The notes below the pieces were generated by a model. That model ran no database searches, had not been told where the DNA came from, and was given only the letters and a program-made list of their open reading frames with translations. A stretch of 64,000 nt of DNA, taken from NCBI RefSeq assembly GCF_900105735.1, contig NZ_LT629793.1, positions 3,906,001 through 3,970,000 of the forward strand, read 5' to 3'. The position numbers were made by a program, and so were the translations under genes. The DNA comes from Pseudomonas yamanorum. Lineage in GTDB: Bacteria; Pseudomonadota; Gammaproteobacteria; Pseudomonadales; Pseudomonadaceae. Below are positions 22,359-29,558 of the stretch, in pieces. Position 1 is the stretch's first letter; every line of letters starts with the position of its first letter.

Positions 22359-22694
22359 ATGAAAGGCGTTTTCGCCCTGGCAGCACTGGCGTTATTGGCC
22401 GGATGCACCAACCTGAACATGTTCGACAAGAAGGCAGAGCCGGTAGACAAGTGGACCACCTGGACGTGTGACAGCCAGGCGCAAGTCAACTGGCGCTTTG
22501 CCGACCCGGCCCGCACCCAGGTGGATGTACGCCTCGGCGGCTCAGACCAGGTGTATCGCCTCAAGCAGGATGTGGCGGCTTCGGGCGTGCTGTACAGCGA
22601 TGGCCAGTTGGCGTTTCACACAAAGGGTGAGGAAGGCCTGGTTTACTGGGTTGCCACCGACGATTTGATCGGGCGCGGCTGTAAAGCGCAGTAA
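22359..22694 (+). CDS. MliC-like lipoprotein (C-type lysozyme inhibitor family)
   Basis: 111 residues from the ATG at 22359 with GAGG upstream. Lipobox ALLAG-C at residue 16. The C-terminal half has the MliC pattern: a WTCDSQAQVNWRF start, DQVYRLKQDVAASGVLYSDGQLAFHTKGEEG with the ASG...Y and the TKG loop that inserts into the lysozyme active site, and a terminal Cys that can pair with the first. MliC proteins sit on the outer membrane and inhibit host lysozyme. Here the first conserved segment is diverged, so inhibition is inferred, not certain. Located between pgk and fba. Confidence 0.7.
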   Translation: MKGVFALAALALLAGCTNLNMFDKKAEPVDKWTTWTCDSQAQVNWRFADPARTQVDVRLGGSDQVYRLKQDVAASGVLYSDGQLAFHTKGEEGLVYWVATDDLIGRGCKAQ

Positions 22695-22819
22695 CCCCGA
22701 CAGCAATAACGATTCAGCAGGCCAGGCATTGAAAGCCTGACCTTCAATAACTTGAATAGCAGCCGCCGCTACGGCAGGCTTGCACGATTAACGACCCTCG
22801 ACCGGGAGAGAGACTCACA

Positions 22820-23884
22820 ATGGCACTTATCAGCATGCGCCAGATGTTGGACCACGCAGCCGAATTCGGCTATGGCGTTCCAGCCTTCAACGTCAACAAC
22901 CTTGAGCAGATGCGCGCCATCATGGAAGCCGCTGACAAGACTGACTCTCCAGTGATCGTCCAGGCTTCGGCCGGCGCACGCAAATACGCCGGCGCTCCGT
23001 TCCTGCGTCACCTGATCCTCGCCGCGATCGAAGAATTCCCGCACATCCCGGTGTGCATGCACCAGGATCACGGCACCAGCCCTGACGTGTGCCAGCGCTC
23101 CATCCAACTGGGTTTCAGCTCGGTGATGATGGACGGTTCCCTGGGTGAAGACGGCAAGACCCCGACCGACTACGAATACAACGTACGCGTCACCCAACAA
23201 ACCGTGGCCATGGCTCACGCCTGCGGCGTTTCGGTTGAAGGCGAGCTGGGCTGCCTGGGTTCCCTGGAAACCGGCATGGCCGGTGAAGAAGACGGCATCG
23301 GCGCCGAAGGCGTACTGGATCACAGCCAAATGCTGACCGATCCGGAAGAAGCCGCTGACTTCGTGAAAAAGACCCAAGTTGACGCCCTGGCCATCGCCAT
23401 CGGCACCAGCCACGGCGCCTACAAATTCACCAAGCCACCTACCGGCGACGTGTTGGCCATCGACCGCATCAAGGAAATCCACAAGCGCATCCCGAACACC
23501 CACCTGGTGATGCACGGTTCTTCCTCGGTACCGCAAGAGTGGCTGGCGATCATCAACCAGTACGGCGGCGACATCAAAGAAACCTACGGCGTGCCGGTTG
23601 AAGAAATCGTCGAAGGCATCAAGTACGGCGTGCGCAAGGTCAACATCGACACCGACCTGCGCCTGGCCTCCACCGGTGCGATGCGTCGCCTGATGGCCAC
23701 CAACCCGAGCGAATTTGACCCACGTAAATTCTTCGGCGCTACCGTGACCGCCATGCGTGACGTATGTATCGCACGTTACGAAGCCTTCGGTACTGCGGGC
23801 AACGCTTCGAAGATCAAGCCGATCTCCCTGGAAGCGATGTACCAGCGTTACCTGAAAGGTGAGTTGAACGCCAAGGTCAACTAA
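22820..23884 (+). CDS. fba: Fructose-bisphosphate aldolase, class II
   Basis: 354 residues. Zinc-dependent aldolase of glycolysis and gluconeogenesis, Calvin-type subgroup. Visible motifs: [15 protein letters not shown] near residue 18, [11 protein letters not shown] near 80 (zinc His and catalytic Asp), [12 protein letters not shown] near 105, a second metal Glu in [20 protein letters not shown] near 200 and [11 protein letters not shown] near 235. GGGAGAG-type RBS lies ahead of the ATG at 22820. A strong terminator follows, closing the tktA-to-fba run. Confidence 0.97.
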   Translation: MALISMRQMLDHAAEFGYGVPAFNVNNLEQMRAIMEAADKTDSPVIVQASAGARKYAGAPFLRHLILAAIEEFPHIPVCMHQDHGTSPDVCQRSIQLGFSSVMMDGSLGEDGKTPTDYEYNVRVTQQTVAMAHACGVSVEGELGCLGSLETGMAGEEDGIGAEGVLDHSQMLTDPEEAADFVKKTQVDALAIAIGTSHGAYKFTKPPTGDVLAIDRIKEIHKRIPNTHLVMHGSSSVPQEWLAIINQYGGDIKETYGVPVEEIVEGIKYGVRKVNIDTDLRLASTGAMRRLMATNPSEFDPRKFFGATVTAMRDVCIARYEAFGTAGNASKIKPISLEAMYQRYLKGELNAKVN

Positions 23885-23900
23885 GCCTTACGCGTTAATG

Positions 23901-23930
23901 AAAAAGCCCGCAGCGATGCGGGCTTTTTTG
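23901..23930 (+). terminator. Rho-independent terminator of fba
   Basis: AAAAAGCCCGC and GCGGGCTTTTTT enclose a six-base loop, 17 bases past the fba stop. The symmetric A and T runs also allow it to stop transcripts from the convergent gene. Confidence 0.9.
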
Positions 23931-23981
23931 TGGCTGAGAGCCCATCAACCGGTCAGGGTAAAGCGCACCCACCTTGGAAGA

Positions 23982-24647
23982 TCACTCGTGATCAATATCC
24001 AGCTTGGCAAACGTCACCCGGGCGCCTTCCTTGCTGTTGCCGCTGTTGTCCTGCACGTAGGCACCGGCCTTGAAGTACAGCGGTTGTTTGCCCCACGCAG
24101 CGCCGATTCGTTCGTTCCATTGGCCATTGGCGGCGTCGACGCTCAACAATCCGGCCTTGTTCAGGTGGATAACGTAGGTGAAGTCACGGTCCAGCGGTAC
24201 GTTCTCGGCGACGATGATCACTCGTCCTTCTGACTCGTCGGGGCGCATGCGCACTTTGGCAACGATGTTGCCGGTCTGGGTTTTTTCCTTGTACTGGTAC
24301 TCGACCTTGATCAGCGGTTTCTGGCTGTCATAGGCGTGAATTTGACCGATTACGATCTTGCCGGAAGACGGCACCTGGTTGACCGCCAACGTGGCACGCA
24401 GGTAGTTGTCGGCGTCGCTGTACAGCCAGTTGCGCAAGCGGCCGTCGGCGTAGGTTTCCCGCAGTTCGCTGCGAGGGTAAACGGCGTTTTCGGTACGCGT
24501 GCCGGTGACCGGCGTCCAGAATTGCACGCTGCTGCCTTCGGCCTGGAAGTATTGGTCCTTGAACCCGCTGAGCAGTTTCGGGGTGTCGATGGTCGAGGGC
24601 GGGGAGCCGACGGGGATGCTCAGGTTCCAGGTGGACAGGTCAATCAT
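23982..24647 (-). CDS. Alginate lyase-like protein, polysaccharide lyase family 7, no signal peptide
   Basis: 221 residues forming a single PL7 jelly-roll domain. The three family motifs are present: RSELRE near residue 59, VIGQIHAYDS near 97 (catalytic Gln and His) and YFKAGAYVQDN near 187 (catalytic Tyr). PL7 enzymes cut alginate by beta-elimination. The protein starts directly with the domain (MIDLSTWNLSIPVG) and no secretion signal or lipobox is seen, which is odd for an enzyme of an extracellular polymer. It is divergent from a c-di-GMP signalling gene. Convergent with fba. Confidence 0.88.
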   Translation of the reverse strand: MIDLSTWNLSIPVGSPPSTIDTPKLLSGFKDQYFQAEGSSVQFWTPVTGTRTENAVYPRSELRETYADGRLRNWLYSDADNYLRATLAVNQVPSSGKIVIGQIHAYDSQKPLIKVEYQYKEKTQTGNIVAKVRMRPDESEGRVIIVAENVPLDRDFTYVIHLNKAGLLSVDAANGQWNERIGAAWGKQPLYFKAGAYVQDNSGNSKEGARVTFAKLDIDHE

Positions 24648-24955
24648 TGAATACGCCTTTAACGGAGAGAGAAGGCCTTGGCTCGGGAGCCGGCACTTTC
24701 TTTATAGGTGGCTCGAAATGGATTGTTAATGATTTTGTGGCGGTTTGTTGGCGTCAGCTAAATGTCAAAAAGCCATGTTTCCCGTAAACCGTGGGCTGTA
24801 GACACTGACCGTTAGTCGGTTGCCTGGACTTTGGCGCGATGATGGCACCGTCGTGGCTTCTGCTTTATGGGATCCAGGGATAGAGTGAGCCCTTATTGTT
24901 TATCCGGTTTTGTCGCAAAAATGACCGGAGTGACGCCGACGAAAGAGAAGCAGCA
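24648..24955. other. 308-base intergenic region between the alginate lyase and REC-PAS-GGDEF-EAL genes
   Basis: Shared upstream region of two divergent genes. A sigma-54-like GG-N10-GC element (TGGCACCGTCGTGGCT, 24843-24858) points toward the signalling gene, about 100 bases before its start; only one base of the -12 core deviates. I see no other clear signal. Confidence 0.4.
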
Positions 24956-27067
24956 ATGGAATGCGCTCCAATCAAGCCTCGCGATGGTTGTTCAGTGCTT
25001 TTGGTGGTCGATGACTATCCCGAGAACCTGATCAGCATGCGTGCACTATTGCAGCGTGAAGACTGGCATGTAGTGACAGCGGCGTCCGGGATTGAAGCCC
25101 TGGGGTTACTGCTGGAACATGACGTCGACCTGGTGTTGCTGGATGTGATGATGCCCGGCATGGACGGTTTTGAAGTCGCCCGGCTGATGCGCGGCAGCCA
25201 GCGCACGCAAATGACCCCGATCATCTTTCTCAGCGCCCACGCCCAATCGCCGGCGGCGGTGCTGGAAGGGTATGCCAGCGGCGCGATCGATTACCTGCTC
25301 AAACCGTTCGACCCCAATATCCTCAAGCCCAAGGTCCAGGCCCTGCTGGAGCACCAGCGTAATCGCCGGGCCTTGCAGCGCCTGAGTCATGACCTGGAGT
25401 CAGCCCGGGCCTTCAATGCCTCGGTGCTCGACAACGCCGCCGAAGGCATCCTGGTGGTGGGCGAGGACGGCGTGATCAGCTACGCCAACCCGGCGATTTC
25501 GCGGCTGCTGAATGCGCCGGTCGCCGAGTTGCAGGGCGCCGAGTTCCTCGCTTTTCTGCAAAAGCCCCACGTGCCTGGCTGGCCTGACTCGGCCTTGTAC
25601 GAAGGCTACAAGCGCGGCGAAACCTGGCGCCTGCACGACGCGATCTTGCGTACCGCGCCTGGCCAGCAACTGCCGGTGGCGATGTCGTGCGCGCCGCTGC
25701 CGGCCGAGCAGAAAGCCATGGTGGTCACGGTGCTGGACATGTCCGAGGTGCGCCATCTGCATCAGCAGCTGGAGTTCCAGGCGGTTACCGACCCGCTGAC
25801 CGGCTTGCTCAACCGGCGCGGGTTTCACCAGGCTGTGGAGAATGTGCTGTTGCGCAGTGAGCGCAGCGAACAGTCGCTGGTGCTGCTGTACCTGGACCTC
25901 GACGGGTTCAAGCGGGTCAATGATTCCCTAGGGCACGACGCCGGTGACCGGGTGCTGCGCTGGGTCTCGGAGCAGTTGAAGGCGTGCCTGCGCTCCTACG
26001 ACATTCTTGGCCGAATGGGCGGGGATGAATTCACCGCGTTGCTGGAACTGGAATTCCCGGAGCAGGCGGCCAAGATTGCGGAAAAATTGATCGAACGGGT
26101 GTCGATCTGTCAGCAGGTCGACGGTCTGGATGTGATGCTGGGCGTCAGTATCGGCATCGCCACCTTCCCGGACTGCGGCTCGGACCTCAACGGCCTGCTG
26201 CGGGCTGCGGACGTCGCCATGTACGAGGCCAAGCGCGCCGGGCGTCAGCAATATCGCTATTACGACCAGGAAATGAACGGCAGGGCTCGCTCGCGGTTGA
26301 TGCTCGAAGACAGCGTGCGCAACGCCATCGACAGCAAGGATTTCACTCTGGTGTACCAGCCGCAGGTCTCGCTGCACGACGGTCACTTGCGGGGTGTCGA
26401 GGCGCTATTGCGCTGGCAGCATCCGAGTGTCGGCGATGTGCCGCCGGGGCTGTTTCTGCCGCTGCTGGAAGAAGCGCGGCTGATCAGCCAATTAAGCTCG
26501 TGGATCTATCAGCAGGTGGCCGCCCAGCGGCAAGAATGGAAAGCAGTGTTCAGCGACGGGCTGGTGCTGAGCGTGAGCTTGAGCAGCAGCCAGTTCAACA
26601 TGCCGAACCTGGCCAGCCAGCTGCAGCAGGTGCTTGAACGACATGGGCTGCAGGGCCGGCAGCTTGAGGTGGAGATCAGCGAAGAAAGCCTGATGCACAA
26701 CCTGGACGAGTCCACCAAGCAGCTCAAGCTGTTGCGCCGGGCAGGGGTGCGGATCGCCCTCGATGACTTCGGCGCGGGCAACTGCTCCCTGGCGCACCTG
26801 CGGGACCTTGAGTTCGACACCCTCAAGCTCGACCCGAAGCTGGTGGCCCGCCTGCCAGGCTCTTCCCGGGACGCGGCAATGGCGCGGAGCATCATCGAAC
26901 TGTGCCGGCACTTCGACCTGCTGGTGATTGCCGAGGGCGTCGAGACCCAGGAGCAAGCGGAGTGGCTAAAGGCCAATGGTTGCCAGTTCATCCAGGGGCC
27001 GCAGATAGCGCCACCGTTGATGGCCGATGAAATTGCCGACTGGCACCAACGCGCAGCACTGCGCTGA
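24956..27067 (+). CDS. Response regulator with PAS, GGDEF and EAL domains (c-di-GMP turnover)
   Basis: 703 residues from the ATG at 24956. Residues 13-130 are a receiver domain (acidic pair D19-D20, phospho-acceptor D63 in LLDVMMPGMDG, K116). Residues about 150-265 form a PAS domain. The GGDEF domain (275-435) has an intact GGDEF at 355-359 and an RSYD inhibitory site at 346-349. The EAL domain (445-700) keeps E482, D603-D604, K624, E660 and Q680, but the conserved metal-binding Asn is Ser541 (SVSLSSSQF). Cyclase activity is therefore likely and phosphodiesterase activity doubtful. No histidine kinase gene is adjacent. Confidence 0.92.
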   Translation: MECAPIKPRDGCSVLLVVDDYPENLISMRALLQREDWHVVTAASGIEALGLLLEHDVDLVLLDVMMPGMDGFEVARLMRGSQRTQMTPIIFLSAHAQSPAAVLEGYASGAIDYLLKPFDPNILKPKVQALLEHQRNRRALQRLSHDLESARAFNASVLDNAAEGILVVGEDGVISYANPAISRLLNAPVAELQGAEFLAFLQKPHVPGWPDSALYEGYKRGETWRLHDAILRTAPGQQLPVAMSCAPLPAEQKAMVVTVLDMSEVRHLHQQLEFQAVTDPLTGLLNRRGFHQAVENVLLRSERSEQSLVLLYLDLDGFKRVNDSLGHDAGDRVLRWVSEQLKACLRSYDILGRMGGDEFTALLELEFPEQAAKIAEKLIERVSICQQVDGLDVMLGVSIGIATFPDCGSDLNGLLRAADVAMYEAKRAGRQQYRYYDQEMNGRARSRLMLEDSVRNAIDSKDFTLVYQPQVSLHDGHLRGVEALLRWQHPSVGDVPPGLFLPLLEEARLISQLSSWIYQQVAAQRQEWKAVFSDGLVLSVSLSSSQFNMPNLASQLQQVLERHGLQGRQLEVEISEESLMHNLDESTKQLKLLRRAGVRIALDDFGAGNCSLAHLRDLEFDTLKLDPKLVARLPGSSRDAAMARSIIELCRHFDLLVIAEGVETQEQAEWLKANGCQFIQGPQIAPPLMADEIADWHQRAALR

Positions 27068-27110
27068 ATTCGCTACACTGGCGCCCATTCAAATCCCCGT
27101 TGTTGACCCC

Positions 27111-27611
27111 ATGACCGCGCTGAAATACCTCCAGGCCTACCCCGCAGCATTGCAGGAGCAAGTGCGCCAGTTGATTGCCAAGGACCAACTCGGCGACTAC
27201 CTGACCCAGCGTTACCCCGAGCGTCATGGCGTGCAGAGCGACAAAGCCCTGTACAGCTACGCCCAGGCCCTGAAGCAGGAACACCTGCGCAATGCCCCGG
27301 CCATCGACAAAGTGCTGTTCGATAACCGCCTGGACCTGACCCACCGCGCCCTTGGCCTGCACACCACCATTTCCCGGGTGCAGGGTGGCAACCTCAAGTC
27401 GAAGAAAGAAATCCGCATCGCCTCGCTGTTCAAGGAAGCCGCGCCGGAGTTTCTGCGCATGATCGTGGTACACGAGCTGGCGCACTTCAAGGAATCGGAC
27501 CACAACAAGGCGTTCTACAAACTCTGTGAATACATGCTGCCGGGCTACCATCAGGTGGAATTCGACCTGCGGGTTTACCTGACCTGGCGGGACCTGCAGG
27601 GCAAGCCCTAA
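27111..27611 (+). CDS. YgjP/WLM-type metallopeptidase (DUF45 family)
   Basis: 166 residues from the ATG at 27111. The zinc site HELAHFKESDH (near residue 122-132) is the HExxH with a third His six residues on, typical of YgjP-like proteins, followed by NKAFYKLCEYMLPGYHQ. No signal peptide. Homologues are assumed to be metal-dependent proteases of unknown target. A small winged-helix gene follows 19 bases downstream. Confidence 0.85.
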   Translation: MTALKYLQAYPAALQEQVRQLIAKDQLGDYLTQRYPERHGVQSDKALYSYAQALKQEHLRNAPAIDKVLFDNRLDLTHRALGLHTTISRVQGGNLKSKKEIRIASLFKEAAPEFLRMIVVHELAHFKESDHNKAFYKLCEYMLPGYHQVEFDLRVYLTWRDLQGKP

Positions 27612-27630
27612 CCTTCAAAGGCGATCGAGC

Positions 27631-27927
27631 ATGGATGTGAGCAAGACCAAAAGCAGCTTCTACCGGCGCCTGTATGTGGCGTATCTGATCGACAGCCAGT
27701 TGGCCAGCAGCGTCCCGGCATTGACCGAAGTGACCGGCATGCCCCGACGCACCGCCCAGGACACCATTGCGGCGTTGGCGGACCTGGACATTGTGTGTGA
27801 GTTTGAGCAGGAAGACGGCGCTCGCAACCATGCCGGGCGCTATCGGATTCGTGATTGGGGCGCGATTGATCGGCGCTGGATCGAGGCGAACCTGGCGAGC
27901 ATTAAACAGGTGTTGGGTTACCCCTGA
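27631..27927 (+). CDS. Small winged-helix protein (YfeC-like)
   Basis: 98 residues. The sequence VPALTEVTGMPRRTAQDTIAALADLDIVCEFEQ (residues 28-60) reads as a helix-turn-helix with recognition helix, followed by a beta wing (GRYRIRDWG). It resembles single-domain putative DNA-binding proteins of the YfeC group. Probably co-transcribed with the metallopeptidase gene before it. Targets unknown. Confidence 0.75.
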   Translation: MDVSKTKSSFYRRLYVAYLIDSQLASSVPALTEVTGMPRRTAQDTIAALADLDIVCEFEQEDGARNHAGRYRIRDWGAIDRRWIEANLASIKQVLGYP

Positions 27928-27953
27928 AGGTTTGTGGTGGCCGGGCTGACGCC

Positions 27954-28035
27954 TTCGCGAGCAAGCCCGCTCCCACCTTCGACCGCATTCCAACGGTGGA
28001 ACTCGGTCAAATGTGGGAGCGGGCTTGCTCGCGAA
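27954..28035. repeat. REPIN, both arms GGGCTTGCTCGCGAA type
   Basis: Opposed REP copies of the TCGCGAA class with an imperfect internal repeat in the spacer, between two convergent genes. Confidence 0.85.
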
Positions 28036-28042
28036 GAGGCCC

Positions 28043-28495
28043 TCATGCCCGGCGCATGCCTATATGTGGAATGTCATCCTCCAGGTATTCCTCACCCGCC
28101 ACCACAAACCCGTACCGCCCGTAATACCCCTGCAAATGCGCCTGGGCCGACAGATAGATCGGCACGTCGGGCCACTGTTTCTCCGCCTGCCTGAGCGCCT
28201 CATCCATCATCTGGTGGCCCAGCCCGGTGCCTCGTGCACTCGGTGCAACGATCACCCGGCCGATCACCACGTCGCCGCCCTGGGATTCAGGATCCAGCAG
28301 GCGCAGGTAGGCCTGCAATTGACCGTCGCTCCAGGCCATCAGGTGGTGGGTGTCACCGTCCAGGTCCTGGCCATCAATGTCCTGGTAGACGCATTTCTGC
28401 TCGACAACGAAGACCTCCGAGCGCAGGCGCAAAATGGCGTACAGCTGCTCCTTGCCCAGATCACTGTGGTGTTTGCAGACCCATTCGACTGTCAT
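28043..28495 (-). CDS. elaA: GNAT family N-acetyltransferase ElaA
   Basis: 150 residues, whole-length ElaA. Signatures: LYAILRLRSEVFVVEQKCVYQDIDGQDLDG near residue 18 (ElaA-specific), then the acetyl-CoA loop VIVAPSARGTGLGHQMM near 80-96 (R/QxxGxG/A) and YYGRYGFVVAGEEYLEDDIPHIGM at the end. The acceptor is unknown. Stand-alone gene. Confidence 0.92.
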   Translation of the reverse strand: MTVEWVCKHHSDLGKEQLYAILRLRSEVFVVEQKCVYQDIDGQDLDGDTHHLMAWSDGQLQAYLRLLDPESQGGDVVIGRVIVAPSARGTGLGHQMMDEALRQAEKQWPDVPIYLSAQAHLQGYYGRYGFVVAGEEYLEDDIPHIGMRRA

Positions 28496-28716
28496 GGTGT
28501 TCTCTCGGCTAATTGTCTGGTCAGGATAGTAAGCGCGTGGGAGGCGGGTGTCTAAATTGCGCCGTTTTTGTGAGTGAGATCAATTTGCCATCATTCTGTG
28601 CGTGCACCGCTGCCGTCTTTGTGTAATCTGCAGTACAGGCTCATTGATGAGCTACTGTTAAACCCTCGGGTTCAACCCTGAGGTCAGGCCATAGAACGCC
28701 CGCCAAGGACTTGAGC

Positions 28717-29454
28717 ATGCCGCGATTTTCTCGTGCCGTTGCTTTGATCGGTTTGTTGTTGCTGGCCCAGACGGCGGCGGCAGAACGCTTGCGCCTGGTG
28801 GCGGATGCCTGGTCGCCGTTTACCGATGCCACCCTGATCAATGGCGGGTTGGCCACCGACATCGTCACTACCGCCCTGGCCCGCGCCGGCTACGCCAGTG
28901 ACTTTGAACAGGTGCCCTGGGCTCGCGCGCTGATGGGGGTAGGCGATGGGCGTTACGACGTACTCATCAACGCCTGGTACGACGACGCGCGAACTCAGCT
29001 GGGGCAGTTTTCCGGCGAATACTTGCTCAATCGGGTGCTGTTTCTAAAGCGTCGGGATGACCCCATCGAGTTCCAGAACCTTGAGCAATTGCACGATTAT
29101 CCCGTCGCAGTGGTGCGTGGGTACGCTTATTCGGCGGCGTTCGACGCCGATGTGCAATTGCAGAAAGTCCCGGTGCATAACTTCGCCATGGCCGTGCGCA
29201 TGTTGGCGGCACGGCGGGTGCGGCTGACGGTGGAAGATGAGTTCGTCGCCCGCTACTACCTGGCGCGGGAGTCCGCCACGGTGCGCAATGCGGTGGAGTT
29301 TTTGCCGGTACCGCTGAGCGAGAACAGCCTGCACATTCTGGTCAGCCTGAAAAATCCCCAGCATGAGCAGATTGTTGCCGGGTTTGATCGGGAGATTGCC
29401 AAGATGAAAGTGGATGGCAGTTATGCGCGGTTGATGAAGCAGCATGGGATGTAG
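28717..29454 (+). CDS. Orphan periplasmic solute-binding protein, family 3-like
   Basis: 245 residues from the ATG at 28717 with AAGGA seven bases upstream; a TTG two codons earlier is too close. Signal peptide cleaved after TAAA (residue about 21). The mature protein follows the family 3 layout (ERLRLVADAWSPFTDATL, VPWARALMGVGDGRYDVL, hinge YPVAVVRGYAYSAAF). No transporter genes nearby. It is a second member, with the protein at 452-1255, of a group of binding proteins without a permease; ligand unknown. Confidence 0.78.
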   Translation: MPRFSRAVALIGLLLLAQTAAAERLRLVADAWSPFTDATLINGGLATDIVTTALARAGYASDFEQVPWARALMGVGDGRYDVLINAWYDDARTQLGQFSGEYLLNRVLFLKRRDDPIEFQNLEQLHDYPVAVVRGYAYSAAFDADVQLQKVPVHNFAMAVRMLAARRVRLTVEDEFVARYYLARESATVRNAVEFLPVPLSENSLHILVSLKNPQHEQIVAGFDREIAKMKVDGSYARLMKQHGM

Positions 29455-29470
29455 TGAGGCTAATGGCCCC

Positions 29471-29552
29471 TTCGCGAGCAAGCCCGCTCCCACATTCGAC
29501 CGAGTTCCACCTTTGGGATGCGGTCGAGTGTGGGAGCGGGCTTGCTCGCGAA
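29471..29552. repeat. REPIN, both arms GGGCTTGCTCGCGAA type
   Basis: Two opposed REP copies between convergent genes, spacer about 40 bases. Confidence 0.85.
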
Positions 29553-29558
29553 AGGGGT

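Noticed and set aside
28663..28684. Terminator or operator in the region before the binding-protein gene at 28717
   Set aside because: The arms CCTCGGGTT/AACCCTGAGG contain a mismatch, no T run follows and there is no gene upstream on that strand to end.
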